NCBI RefSeq assembly: GCF_050948215.1
Contig: NW_027489031.1
Span: 78,619 to 142,618, forward strand
Length of the DNA stretch: 64,000 nt
Direction of reading: 5' to 3'
Origin: Halictus rubicundus
Lineage: Eukaryota; Arthropoda; Insecta; Hymenoptera; Halictidae
Part shown: one piece after another, positions 11,281-25,900 of the stretch
How the letters are laid out: each line of letters starts with the position of its first letter
Position numbering within the stretch: position 1 is the first letter of the stretch
Program-made: the position numbers and the translations under genes
Notes under the pieces: model-generated
What the model saw: only the letters and a program-made list of their open reading frames with translations
Told to the model about the DNA's origin: nothing
Databases searched by the model: none

Positions 11281-14200
11281 TTGTCCCATTCTCTATCCTA
11301 TCCTATCCTATCCTATCATATCCTCTATCCTATCCTATCCTATCCTCTATCCTATCCTATACTCTATCCTATGCTATCCTCGATCCTATCCTATTCTCTA
11401 TCCCATCCTATCCTATCCTCTACCCTATCCTATCCTCTATCCTATCCTATCCTCTATCCTATCCTATCCTATCTTCTATCCTATCCTCTATCCTATCCTA
11501 TCCTATCCTCTATCCTATCCTATCCTCTATGCTATCCTATCCTCTATGCTATCCTATCCTCTATCCTATCCTATCCTCTATCCTATCCTATCATCTATCC
11601 TTTCCTCTATCCTATCCTCTATCATATGCTATCATCAATCGAATCTTATCCTATCCTCTATCCTATAATATCATCTATCCTATCCAATCTTCTATCCTAT
11701 CCTATCCGCTATCCTATCCTGCCCTCTATCCTATCCTATCCTATCCTCTATCATATCCTATCCTCTATCCTATCCTATCCTCTATCCTATCCTATCTTCT
11801 ATCCTATCTTCTATCCTATCATCTATCCTATCCTATCTTCTATCCTGTCCTATCCTCTATCCAATTATATCCTCTATCCTATCCTATCCTCTATCCTATC
11901 CTATCCTCTATACTATTCTATCCTCTATCCTATCCTATCCTCTATCCTATCCTATCCTATCCTCTATCCTATCCTATCTTCTATCCTATCCTATCCTCTA
12001 TCCTATCCTATCCTCTATCCTATCCTATCCTATCTTCTATCCTATCCTCTATCCTATCCTATCCTATCTTCTATCCTATCCTATCCTCTATCCTATCCTA
12101 CCCTCTATACTATCCTATCCTATCCTCTATCATATCCTATCCTCTATCCTATCCTATCCTCTATCCTATCCTATCCTCTATGCTATCCTATCCTCTATCC
12201 TATCCTATCCTCTATCCTATCCTATCATCTATCCTATCCTCTATCCTATCCTCTATCATATGCTATCCTCAATCGAATCCTATCCTATCCTCTATCCTAT
12301 AATATCATCTATCCTATCCAATCTTCTATCCTATCCTATCCTCTATCCTATCCTACCCTCTATCCTATCCTATCCTATCCTCTATCATATCCTATCCTCT
12401 ATCCTATCCTATCCTCTATCCTATCCCATCTTCTATCCTATCTTCTATCCTATCATCTATCCTATCCTATCCTCTATCCTATCCTATCTTCTATCCTATC
12501 CTATCCTCTATCCAATTATATCCTCTATCCTATCCTATCCTCTATCCTATCCTATCCTCTATACTATCCTATCCTCTATCCTATCCTATCCTCTATCCTA
12601 TCCTATCCTCTATCCCATCCTATCCTCTATCCTATCCTATCCTCTATCCTATCCTATCCTCTATCCTATCCTATACTCTATCCTATCCTATCCTCTATCA
12701 TATCCTATACTCTATCCTATCCTATCCTCTATCCTATCCTATCCTCTATCCTATCCTATCTTCTATCCTATCCTATCCTCTATACAATCCTATCCTCTAT
12801 CCTATCCTATCCTCTATCCTACCGTATCCTCTATCCTATCCTATCCTCTATCCTACCTTATCCTCTATCCTATCCTATCCTCTATCCTATCCTATCCTCT
12901 ATCCTACCCTATCCTCTATCCTATCCTATCCTATCTTCTATCCTATCCTCTATCCTATCCTATCCTATCCTCCATCCTATCCTATCCTCTATGCTATCCT
13001 ATCCTCTATGCTATCCTATCCTCTATCCTATCCTATCCTCTATCCTATCCTATCATCTATCCTATCCTCTATCCTATCCTCTATCATATGCTATCCTCAA
13101 TCGAATCTTATCCTATCCTCTATCCTATAATATCATCTATCCTATCCAATCTTCTATCCTATCCTATCCTCTATCCTATCCTACCCTCTATCCTATCCTA
13201 TCCTAACCTCTATCATATCCTATCCTCTATCCTATCCTATCCTCTATCCTATCCTATCTTCTATCCTATCTTCTATCCTATCATCTATCCTATCCTATCC
13301 ACTATCCTATCCTATCTTCTATCCTATCCTATCCTCTATCCAATTATATCCTCTATCCTATCCTATCCTCTATCCTATCCTATCCTCTATACTATCCTAT
13401 CCTCTATCCTATCCTATCCTCTATCCTATCCTATCCTCTATCCCATCCTATCCTCTATCCTATCCTATCCTCTATCCTATCCTATCCTCTATCCTATCCT
13501 ATCCTCTATCCTATCCTATCTTCTATCCTATCCTATCCTCTATCCAATTATATCCTCTATCCTATCCTATTCTCTATCCTATCCTATCCTCTATACTATC
13601 CTATCCTCTATCCTATCCTATCCTCTAACCTATCCTATCCTCTATCCCATCCTATCCTCTATCCTATCCTATCCTCTATCCTATCCTACACTCTATCCTA
13701 TCCTATACTCTATCCTATCCTATCCTCTATCCTATCCTATACTCTATCCTATCCTATCCTCTATCCTATCCTATCCTCTATCCTATCCTATCTTCTATCC
13801 TATCCTATCCTCTATACAATCCTATCCTCTATCCTATCCTATCCTCTATCCTACCGTATCCTCTATCCTATCCTATCCTCTATCCTACCTTATCCTCTAT
13901 CCTATCCTATCCTCTATCCTATCCTATCCTCTATCCTACCCTATCCTCTATCCTATCCTATCCTATCTTCTATCCTATCCTCTATCCTATCCTATCCTAT
14001 CCTCCATCCTATCCTATCCTCTATGCTATCCTATCCTCTATGCTATCCTATCCTCTATCCTATCCTATCCTCTATCCTATCCTATCATCTATCCTATCCT
14101 CTATCCTATCCTCTATCATATGCTATCCTCAATCGAATCTTATCCTATCCTCTATCCTATAATATCATCTATCCTATCCAATCTTCTATCCTATCCTATC

Positions 14201-14897
14201 CTCTATCCTATCCTACCCTCTATCCTATCCTATCCTAACCTCTATCATATCCTATCCTCTATCCTATCCTATCCTCTATCCTATCCTATCTTCTATCCTA
14301 TCTTCTATCCTATCATCTATCCTATCCTATCCACTATCCTATCCTATCTTCTATCCTATCCTATCCTCTATCCAATTATATCCTCTATCCTATCCTATCC
14401 TCTATCCTATCCTATCCTCTATACTATCCTATCCTCTATCCTATCCTATCCTCTATCCTATCCTATCCTCTATCCCATCCTATCCTCTATCCTATCCTAT
14501 CCTCTATCCTATCCTATCCTCTATCCTATCCTATCCTCTATCCTATCCTATCTTCTATCCTATCCTATCCTCTATCCAATTATATCCTCTATCCTATCCT
14601 ATTCTCTATCCTATCCTATCCTCTATACTATCCTATCCTCTATCCTATCCTATCCTCTAACCTATCCTATCCTCTATCCCATCCTATCCTCTATCCTATC
14701 CTATCCTATCCTCTACCCTATCCTATCCTCTATCCTATCCGATCCTCTATCCTATCCTATCCTCTATCCTATCCTATCCTCTATCCTATCCTATCCTATC
14801 CTCTATCCTATCCTATCCTATCCTCTATCCTATCCTATCCTCTATCCTATCCTATCCTCTATCCTATCCTATCCTCTATCCTATCCTATCCTCTATC
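11281..14897. repeat. Higher-order repeat A, copy 3 (3,617 bp)
   Basis: The TTGTCCC box is at 11281, the CTCGATCC box at 11371, and CATATG boxes are at 11626, 12260, 13088 and 14120. The 634 and 828 spacings are conserved. Its own internal duplication has offset 1,032 (CTATACAATCC at 12781 and 13813; boxes 13088 and 14120). The last box lies 778 bp before the next copy instead of 880, a loss of 102 bp or six 17-mers. The breakpoints therefore differ from those of copy 2. Confidence 0.92.
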
Positions 14898-17510
14898 TTG
14901 TCCCATTCTCTATCCTATCCTATCCTATCCTATCATATCCTCTATCCTATCCTATCCTATCCTCTATCCTATCCTATACTCTATCCTATGCTATCCTCGA
15001 TCCTATCCTATTCTCTATCCCATCCTATCCTATCCTCTACCCTATCCTATCCTCTATCCTATCCTATCCTCTATCCTATCCTATCCTATCTTCTATCCTA
15101 TCCTCTATCCTATCCTATCCTATCCTCTATCCTATCCTATCCTCTATGCTATCCTATCCTCTATGCTATCCTATCCTCTATCCTATCCTATCCTCTATCC
15201 TATCCTATCATCTATCCTTTCCTCTATCCTATCCTCTATCATATGCTATCATCAATCGAATCTTATCCTATCCTCTATCCTATAATATCATCTATCCTAT
15301 CCAATCTTCTATCCTATCCTATCCGCTATCCTATCCTGCCCTCTATCCTATCCTATCCTATCCTCTATCATATCCTATCCTCTATCCTATCCTATCCTCT
15401 ATCCTATCCTATCTTCTATCCTATCTTCTATCCTATCATCTATCCTATCCTATCTTCTATCCTGTCCTATCCTCTATCCAATTATATCCTCTATCCTATC
15501 CTATCCTCTATCCTATCCTATCCTCTATACTATTCTATCCTCTATCCTATCCTATCCTCTATCCTATCCTATCCTATCCTCTATCCTATCCTATCTTCTA
15601 TCCTATCCTATCCTCTATCCTATCCTATCCTCTATCCTATCCTATCCTATCTTCTATCCTATCCTCTATCCTATCCTATCCTATCTTCTATCCTATCCTA
15701 TCCTCTATCCTATCCTACCCTCTATACTATCCTATCCTATCCTCTATCATATCCTATCCTCTATCCTATCCTATCCTCTATCCTATCCTATCCTCTATGC
15801 TATCCTATCCTCTATCCTATCCTATCCTCTATCCTATCCTATCATCTATCCTATCCTCTATCCTATCCTCTATCATATGCTATCCTCAATCGAATCCTAT
15901 CCTATCCTCTATCCTATAATATCATCTATCCTATCCAATCTTCTATCCTATCCTATCCTCTATCCTATCCTACCCTCTATCCTATCCTATCCTATCCTCT
16001 ATCATATCCTATCCTCTATCCTATCCTATCCTCTATCCTATCCCATCTTCTATCCTATCTTCTATCCTATCATCTATCCTATCCTATCCTCTATCCTATC
16101 CTATCTTCTATCCTATCCTATCCTCTATCCAATTATATCCTCTATCCTATCCTATCCTCTATCCTATCCTATCCTCTATACTATCCTATCCTCTATCCTA
16201 TCCTATCCTCTATCCTATCCTATCCTCTATCCCATCCTATCCTCTATCCTATCCTATCCTCTATCCTATCCTATCCTCTATCCTATCCTATACTCTATCC
16301 TATCCTATCCTCTATCCTATCCTATACTCTATCCTATCCTATCCTCTATCCTATCCTATCCTCTATCCTATCCTATCTTCTATCCTATCCTATCCTCTAT
16401 ACAATCCTATCCTCTATCCTATCCTATCCTCTATCCTACCGTATCCTCTATCCTATCCTATCCTCTATCCTACCTTATCCTCTATCCTATCCTATCCTCT
16501 ATCCTACCCTATCCTCTATCCTATCCTATCCTATCTTCTATCCTATCCTCTATCCTATCCTATCCTATCCTCCATCCTATCCTATCCTCTATGCTATCCT
16601 ATCCTCTATGCTATCCTATCCTCTATCCTATCCTATCCTCTATCCTATCCTATCATCTATCCTATCCTCTATCCTATCCTCTATCATATGCTATCCTCAA
16701 TCGAATCTTATCCTATCCTCTATCCTATAATATCATCTATCCTATCCAATCTTCTATCCTATCCTATCCTCTATCCTATCCTACCCTCTATCCTATCCTA
16801 TCCTAACCTCTATCATATCCTATCCTCTATCCTATCCTATCCTCTATCCTATCCTATCTTCTATCCTATCTTCTATCCTATCATCTATCCTATCCTATCC
16901 ACTATCCTATCCTATCTTCTATCCTATCCTATCCTCTATCCAATTATATCCTCTATCCTATCCTATCCTCTATCCTATCCTATCCTCTATACTATCCTAT
17001 CCTCTATCCTATCCTATCCTCTATCCTATCCTATCCTCTATCCCATCCTATCCTCTATCCTATCCTATCCTCTATCCTATCCTATCCTCTATCCTATCCT
17101 ATCCTCTATCCTATCCTATCTTCTATCCTATCCTATCCTCTATCCAATTATATCCTCTATCCTATCCTATTCTCTATCCTATCCTATCCTCTATACTATC
17201 CTATCCTCTATCCTATCCTATCCTCTAACCTATCCTATCCTCTATCCCATCCTATCCTCTATCCTATCCTATCCTCTATCCTATCCTACACTCTATCCTA
17301 TCCTATACTCTATCCTATCCTATCCTCTACCCTATCCTATCCTCTATCCTATCCTATCCTCTATCCTATCCTATCCTATCCTCTACCCTATCCTATCCTC
17401 TATCCTATCCGATCCTCTATCCTATCCTATCCTCTATCCTATCCTATCCTCTATCCTATCCTATCCTATCCTCTATCCTATCCTATCCTATCCTCTATCC
17501 TATCCTATCC
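14898..17510. repeat. Higher-order repeat A, copy 4 (truncated)
   Basis: The TTGTCCC box is at 14898, the CTCGATCC box at 14988, and CATATG boxes are at 15243, 15877 and 16688. The first spacing is 634. The second is 811, one 17-bp monomer shorter than the usual 828. The copy continues with the CTAACC and CTACACTC variants but has no following TTGTCCC box, so the family ends near 17.5 kb. Confidence 0.87.
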
Positions 17511-18799
17511 TCTATCCTATCCTATCCTCTATCCTATCCTATCCTCTATCCTATCCTATCCTCTATACTATCCTATCCTCTATCCTATCCTATCCTCTAT
17601 CCTATCCTATCCTCTATCCCATCCTATCCTCTATCCTATCCTATCCTCTATCCTATCCTATCCTCTATCCTATCCTATCCTCTATCCTATCCTATCTTCT
17701 ATCCTATCTTCAATCCTATCATCTATCCTATCCTATCCTCTATCCTATCCTATCCTCTATACTATCCTATCCTCTATCCTATCCTATCCTCTATTCTATC
17801 CTATCCTCTATCCCATCCTATCCTCTATCCTATCCTATCCTCTATCCTATCCGATCCTCTATCCTATCCTATCCTATATCCTATCCTATCCTCTATCCTA
17901 TCCTATCCTCTATCCTATCCTATCCTCTATCCTATCCTATCCTCTATCCTATCCTATCCTCTATCCTATCCTATCCTCTATCTTATCCTATTCTCTATCC
18001 TATCCTATCCTATCCTATCCTATCCTCTATCCTATCCTATCCTATCCTCTATCCTATCTTATCCTCTATCCTATGCTATCCTCGATCCTGCCCTATTCTC
18101 TATCCCATCCTATCCTATCCTCTACCCTATCCTATCCTCTATCCTATCCTATCCTCTATCCTATCCTATCCTCTATCCTATCCTATCCTCTATCCTATCC
18201 TATCCTATCCTCTACCCTATCCTATCCTCTATCCTATCCGATCCTCTATCCTATCCTCTATCATATGCTATCCTCAATCGAATCTTATCCTATCCTCTAT
18301 CCTATAATATCATCTATCCTATCCAATCTTCTATCCTATCCTATCTCTATCCTATCCTACCCTCTATCCTATCCTATCCTATCCTCTATCATATCCTATC
18401 CTCTATCCTATCCTATCCTCTATCCTATCAAATCTTCTATCCTATCTTCTATCCTATCATCTATCCTATCCTATCCACTATCCTATCCTATCTTCTATCC
18501 TATCCTATCCTCTATCCAATTATATCCTCTATCCTATCCTATCCTCTATCCTATCCTATCCTCTATACTATCCTATCCTCTATCCTATCCTATCCTCTAT
18601 CCTATCCTATCCTCTATCCCATCCTATCCTCTATCCTATCCTATCCTCTATCCTATCCTATCCTCTATCCTATCCTATCCTCTATCCTATCCTATCTTCT
18701 ATCCTATCTTCAATCCTATCATCTATCCTATCCTATCCTCTATCCTATCCTATCCTATATCCTATCCTATCCTCTATCCTATCCTATCCTCTATCCTAT
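17511..18799. repeat. Transition block with CTCGATCC box 18073 and CATATG box 18265
   Basis: The two boxes lie only 192 bp apart, against 513-535 bp in the complete blocks downstream, so this block has lost an internal segment. An out-of-phase CTATCTCTATCC at about 18341 (two bases missing from the pentamer rhythm) and TATCAAATC at about 18425 are further variants. No gene is present. Confidence 0.75.
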
Positions 18800-20920
18800 C
18801 CTATCCTCTATCCTATCCTATCCTCTATCCTATCCTATCCTCTATCCTATCCTATCCTCTATCTTATCCTATTCTCTATCCTATCCTATCCTATCCTATC
18901 CTATCCTCTATCCTATCCTATCCTATCCTCTATCCTATCTTATCCTCTATCCTATGCTATCCTCGATCCTGCCCTATTCTCTATCCCATCCTATCCTATC
19001 CTCTACCCTATCCTATCCTCTATCCTATCCTATCCTCTATCCTATCCTATCCTATCCTCTACCCTATCCTATCCTCTATCCTATCCGATCCTCTATCCTA
19101 TCCTATCCTCTATCCTATCCTATCCTATCCTCTATCCTATCCTATCCTATCCTCTATCCTATCCTATCTTCTATCCTATCCTAACCTCTATCCTATCCTA
19201 TCCTCTATCCTATCCTATCCTATCTTCTATCCTATCCTCTATCCTATCCTATCCTATCTTCTATCCTATCCTATCCTCTATCCTATCCTACCCTCTATCC
19301 TATCCTATCCTATCCTCTATCATATCCTATCCTCTATCCTATCCTATCCTCCATCCTATCCTATCCTCTATGCTATCCTATCCTCTATCCTATCCTATCC
19401 TCTATCCTATCCTATCATCTATCCTATAATATCATCTATCCTATCCAATCTTCTATCCTATCCTATCCTCTATCCTATCCTACCCTCTATCCTATCCTAT
19501 CCTATCCTCTATCATATCCTATCCTCTATCCTATCCTATCCTCTATCCTATCCTATCTTCTATCCTATCTTCTATCCTATCATCTATCCTATCCTATCCT
19601 CTATCCTATCCTATCTTCTATCCTATCCTATCCTCTATCCAATTATATCCTCTATCCTATCCTATCCTCTATCCTATCCTATCCTCTATACTATCCTATC
19701 CTCTATCCTATCCTATCCTCTATCCTATCCTATCCTCTATCCCATCCTATCCTCTATCCTATCCTATCCTCTATCCTATCCTATCCTCTATCCTATCCTA
19801 TCTTCTATCCTATCTTCAATCCTATCATCTATCCTATCCTATCCTCTATCCTATCCTATCCTCTATACTATCCTATCCTCTATCCTATCCTATCCTCTAT
19901 TCTATCCTATCCTCTATCCCATCCTATCCTCTATCCTATCCTATCCTCTATCCTATCCTATCCTCTATCCTATCCTATACTCTATCCTATCCTATCCTCT
20001 ATCCTATCCTATCCTCTATCCTATCCGATCCTCTATCCTATCCTATCCTATATCCTATCCTATCCTCTATCCTATCCTATCCTCTATCCTATCCTATCCT
20101 CTATCCTATCCTATCCTCTATCCTATCCTATCCTCTATCCTATCCTATCCTCTATCTTATCCTATTCTCTATCCTATCCTATCCTATCCTATCCTATCCT
20201 CTATCCTATCCTATCCTATCCTCTATCCTATCTTATCCTCTATCCTATGCTATCCTCGATCCTGCCCTATTCTCTATCCCATCCTATCCTATCCTCTACC
20301 CTATCCTATCCTCTATCCTATCCTATCCTCTATCCTATCCTATCCTCTATCCTATCCTATCCTATCCTCTACCCTATCCTATCCTCTATCCTATCCGATC
20401 CTCTATCCTATCCTATCCTCTATCCTATCCTATCCTATCCTCTATCCTATCCTATCCTATCCTCTATCCTATCCTATCCTATCCTCTATCCTATCCTATC
20501 TTCTATCCTATCCTATCCTCTATCCTATCCTATCCTCTATCCTATCCTATCCTATCTTCTATCCTATCCTCTATCCTATCCTATCCTATCTTCTATCCTA
20601 TCCTATCCTCTATCCTATCCTACCCTCTATCCTATCCTATCCTATCCTCTATCATATCCTATCCTCTATCCTATCCTATCCTCTATCCTATCTTATCCTG
20701 TATGCTATCCTATCCTCTGTCCTATCCTATCCTCTATCCTATCCTATCATCTATCCTATCCTCTATCCTATCCTCTATCATATGCTATCCTCAATCGAAT
20801 CCTATCCTATCCTCTATCCTATAATATCATCTATCCTATCCAATCTTCTATCCTATCCTATCCTCTATCCTATCCTACCCTCTATCCTATCCTATCCTAT
20901 CCTCTATCATATCCTATCCT
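18800..20920. repeat. Block B, copy 1 of a 7.13-kb-offset duplication
   Basis: The block contains CTCGATCC boxes at 18954 and 20247, a TATAATATC box at 19427, a CTTCAATCC variant at 19817 and a CATATG box at 20782. The matching features at 26082, 27392, 26555, 26962 and 27905 lie 7,128, 7,145, 7,128, 7,145 and 7,123 bp on. The small steps of 17 and 22 bp are single-monomer gains and losses. The order is fully conserved. Confidence 0.85.
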
Positions 20921-22750
20921 CTATCCTATCCTATCCTCTATCCTATCCTATCTTCTATCCTATCTTCTATCCTATCATCTATCCTATCCTATCCTCTATC
21001 CTATCCTATCTTCTATCCTATCCTATCCTCTATCCAATTATATCCTCTATCCTATCCTATCCTCTATCCTATCCTATCCTCTATACTATCCTATCCTCTA
21101 TCCTATCCTATCCTCTATCCTATCCTATCCTCTATCCCATCCTATCCTCTATCCTATCCTATCCTCTATCCTATCCTATCCTCTATCCTATCCTATACTC
21201 TATCCTATCCTATCCTCTATCCTATCCTATACTCTATCCTATCCTATCCTCTATCCTATCCTATCCTCTATCCTATCCTATCTTCTATCCTATCCTATCC
21301 TCTATCCAATCCTATCCTCTATCCTATCCTATCCTCTATCCTATCGTATCCTCTATCCTATCCTATCCTCTATCCTACCTTATCCTCTATCCTATCCTAT
21401 CCTCTATCTTATCCTATTCTCTATCCTATCCTATCCTATCCTATCCTATCCTCTATCCTATCCTATCCTATCCTCTATCCTATCTTATCCTCTATCCTAT
21501 GCTATCCTCGATCCTGCCCTATTCTCTATCCCATCCTATCCTATCCTCTACCCTATCCTATCCTCTATCCTATCCTATCCTCTATCCTATCCTATCCTCT
21601 ATCCTATCCTATCCTATCCTCTACCCTATCCTATCCTCTATCCTATCCGATCCTCTATCCTATCCTATCCTCTATCCTATCCTATCCTATCCTCTATCCT
21701 ATCCTATCCTATCCTCTATCCTATCCTATCCTATCCTCTATCCTATCCTATCTTCTATCCTATCCTATCCTCTATCCTATCCTATCCTCTATCCTATCCT
21801 ATCCTATCTTCTATCCTATCCTCTATCCTATCCTATCCTATCTTCTATCCTATCCTATCCTCTATCCTATCCTACCCTCTATCCTATCCTATCCTATCCT
21901 CTATCATATCCTATCCTCTATCCTATCCTATCCTCTATCCTATCTTATCCTGTATGCTATCCTATCCTCTGTCCTATCCTATCCTCTATCCTATCCTATC
22001 ATCTATCCTATCCTCTATCCTATCCTCTATCATATGCTATCCTCAATCGAATCCTATCCTATCCTCTATCCTATAATATCATCTATCCTATCCAATCTTC
22101 TATCCTATCCTATCCTCTATCCTATCCTACCCTCTATCCTATCCTATCCTATCCTCTATCATATCCTATCCTCTATCCTATCCTATCCTCTATCCTATCC
22201 TATCTTCTATCCTATCTTCTATCCTATCATCTATCCTATCCTATCCTCTATCCTATCCTATCTTCTATCCTATCCTATCCTCTATCCAATTATATCCTCT
22301 ATCCTATCCTATCCTCTATCCTATCCTATCCTCTATACTATCCTATCCTCTATCCTATCCTATCCTCTATCCTATCCTATCCTCTATCCCATCCTATCCT
22401 CTATCCTATCCTATCCTCTATCCTATCCTATCCTCTATCCTATCCTATACTCTATCCTATCCTATCCTCTATCCTATCCTATACTCTATCCTATCCTATC
22501 CTCTATCCTATCCTATCCTCTATCCTATCCTATCTTCTATCCTATCCTATCCTCTATCCAATCCTATCCTCTATCCTATCCTATCCTCTATCCTATCGTA
22601 TCCTCTATCCTATCCTATCCTCTATCCTACCTTATCCTCTATCCTATCCTATCCTCTATCCTATCCTATCCTCTATCCTATCCTATCCTATCTTCTATCC
22701 TATCCTCTATCCTATCCTATCCTATCCTCTATCCTATCCTATCCTCTATG
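20247..22750. repeat. Tandem pair with 1,252-bp offset
   Basis: The CTCGATCC box and the CATATG box sit 535 bp apart twice in succession, at 20247/20782 and 21499/22034, both pairs offset by 1,252 bp. Both CATATG boxes are preceded by a CTGTATGC and CTCTGTCC variant pair (near 20.70 and 21.96 kb), which supports recent duplication. Confidence 0.85.
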
Positions 22751-25700
22751 CTATCCTATCCTCTATGCTATCCTATCCTCTATCCTATCCTATCCTCTAT
22801 CCTAGCCTATCATCTATCCTATCCTCTATCCTATCCTATCTTCTATCCTATCCTATCCTCTATCCAATTATATCCTCTATCCTATCCTATCCTCTATCCT
22901 ATCCTATCCTCTATACTATCCTATCCTCTATCCTATCCTATCCTCTATCCTATCCTATCCTCTATCCCATCCTATCCTCTATCCTATCCTATCCTCTATC
23001 CTATCCTATCCTCTATCCTATCCTATCTTCTATCCTATCCTCTATCCTATCCTATCCTATCCTCCATCCTATCCTATCCTCTATGCTATCCTATCCTCTA
23101 TGCTATCCTATCCTCTATCCTATCCTATCCCCTATCCTATCCTATCATCTATCCTATCCTCTATCCTATCCTCTATCATATGCTATCCTCAATCGAATCT
23201 TATCCTATCCTCTATCCTATAATATCATCTATCCTATCCAATCTTCTATCCTATCCTATCCTCTATCCTATAATATCATCTATCCCATCCAATCTTCTAT
23301 CCTATCCTATCCTCTATCCTATCCTACCCTCTATCCTATCCTATCCTATCCTCTATCATATCCTATCCTCTATCCTATCCTATCCTCTATCCTATCAAAT
23401 CTTCTATCCTATCTTCTATCCTATCATCTATCCTATCCTATCCACTATCCTATCCTATCTTCTATCCTATCCTATCCTCTATCCAATTATATCCTCTATC
23501 CTATCCTATCCTATATCCTATCCTATCCTCTATACTATCCTTTCCTCTATCCTATCCTATCCTCTATCCTATCCTATCCTCTATCCCATCCTATCCTCTA
23601 TCCTATCCTATCCTCTATCCTATCCTATCCTCTATCCTATCCTATCCTCTATCCTATCCTATCCTCTATCCTATCCTATCTTCTATCCTATCTTCAATCC
23701 TATCATCTATCCTATCCTATCCTCTATCCTATCCTATCCTCTATACTATCCTATCCTCTATCCTATCCTATCCTCTATTCTATCCTATCCTCTATCCCAT
23801 CCTATCCTCTATCCTATCCTATCCTCTATCCTATCCTATCCTCTATCCTATCCTATACTCTATCCTATCCTATCCTCTATCCTATCCTATCCTCTATCCT
23901 ATCCGATCCTCTATCCTATCCTATCCTATATCCTATCCTATCCTCTATCCTATCCTATCCTCTATCCTATCCTATCCTCTATCCTATCCTATCATCTATC
24001 CTATCCTATCCTCAATCGAATCCTATCCTATCCTCTATCCTATAATATCATCTATCCTATCCAATCTTCTATCCTATCCTATCCTCTATCCTATCCTACC
24101 CTCTATCCTATCCTATCCTATCCTCTATCATATCCTATCCTCTATCCTACCCTATCCTCTATCCTATCCTATCTTCTATCCTATCTTCTATCCTATCATC
24201 TATCCTATCCTATCCTCTATCCTATCCTATCTTCTATCCTATCCTATCCTCTATCCAATTATATCCTCTATCCTATCCTATCCTCTATCCTATCCTATCC
24301 TCTATACTATCCTATCCTCTATCCTATCCTATCCTCTATCCTATCCTATCCTCTATCCCATCCTATCCTCTATCCTATCCTATCCTCTATCCTATCCTAT
24401 CCTCTATCCTATCCTATACTCTATCCTATCCTATCCTCTATCCTATCCTATACTCTATCCTATCCTATCCTCTATCCTATCCTATCCTCTATCCTATCCT
24501 ATCTTCTATCCTATCCTATCCTCTATCCAATCCTATCCTCTATCCTATCCTATCCTCTATCCTATCGTATCCTCTATCCTATCCTATCCTCTATCCTACC
24601 TTATCCTCTATCCTATCCTATCCTCTATCCTATCCTATCCTCTATCCTATCCTATCCTCTATCCTATCCTATCCTATCTTCTATCCTATCCTCTATCCTA
24701 TCCTATCCTATCCTCTATCCTATCCTATCCTCTATGCTATCCTATCCTCTATGCTATCCTATCCTCTATCCTATCCTATCCTCTATCCTAGCCTATCATC
24801 TATCCTATCCTCTATCCTATCCTCTATCATATGCTATCCTCAATCGAATCTTATCCTATCCTCTATCCTATAATATCATCTATCCTATCCAATCTTCTAT
24901 CCTATCCTATCCTCTATCCTATCCTACCCTCTATCCTATCCTATCCTATCCTCTATCATATCCTATCCTCTATCCTATCCTATCCTCTATCCTATCCTAT
25001 CTTCTATCCTATCTTCTATCCTATCATCTATCCTATCCTATCCACTATCCTATCCTATCTTCTATCCTATCCTATCTTCTATCCTATCCTATCCTCTATC
25101 CTATCCTATCCTCTATCCTATCCTATCCTATCTTCTATCCTATCCTCTATCCTATCCTATCCTATCTTCTATCCTATCCTATCCTCTATCCTATCCTACC
25201 CTCTATCCTATCCTATCCTATCCTCTATCATATCCTATCCTCTATCCTATCCTATCCTCTATCCTATCCTATCCTCTATGCTATCCTATCCTCTATCCTA
25301 TCCTATCCTCTATCCTATCCTATCATCTATCCTATCCTCTATCCTATCCTCTATCATATGCTATCCTCAATCGAATCCTATCCTATCCTCTATCCTATAA
25401 TATCATCTATCCTATCCAATCTTCTATCCTATCCTATCCTCTATCCTATCCTACCCTCTATCCTATCCTATCCTATCCTCTATCATATCCTATCCTCTAT
25501 CCTATCGTATCCTCTATCCTATCCTATCTTCTATCCTATCTTCTATCCTATCATCTATCCTATCCTATCCTCTATCCTATCCTATCTTCTATCCTATCCT
25601 ATCCTCTATCCAATTATATCCTCTATCCTATCCTATCTTCTATCCTATCTTCAATCCTATCATCTATCCTATCCTATCCTCTATCCTATCCTATCCTCTA

Positions 25701-25900
25701 TACTATCCTATCCTCTATCCTATCCTATCCTCTATTCTATCCTATCCTCTATCCCATCCTATCCTCTATCCTATCCTATCCTCTATCCTATCCTATACTC
25801 TATCCTATCCTATCCTCTATCCTATCCTATCCTCTATCCTATCCTATCTTCTATCCCATCCTATCCTCTATCCTATCCTATCCTCTATCCTATCCTATCC
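22751..25900. repeat. Mosaic block with CATATG boxes 23180, 24831 and 25358 and a truncated box at 24013
   Basis: The box at 23180 is followed by a doubled TATAATATC box at 23220 and 23271, 51 bp or three monomers apart. The same doubled form recurs 10,020 bp on at 33240/33291. At 24013 the CAATCGAATCC half of the box is present without its CATATG half, a truncation. A CTAGCC variant precedes the 24831 box. No coding feature is supported. Confidence 0.78.

Noticed and set aside
18073..24045. A 1,990-codon open frame and dozens of other long + strand frames starting at ATGCTATCC
   Set aside because: They are read-through of a stop-free 17-bp repeat. All three + frames give the same low-complexity peptide, frames overlap heavily, there is no domain, and starts and stops coincide with repeat variants. 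Not annotated as genes.
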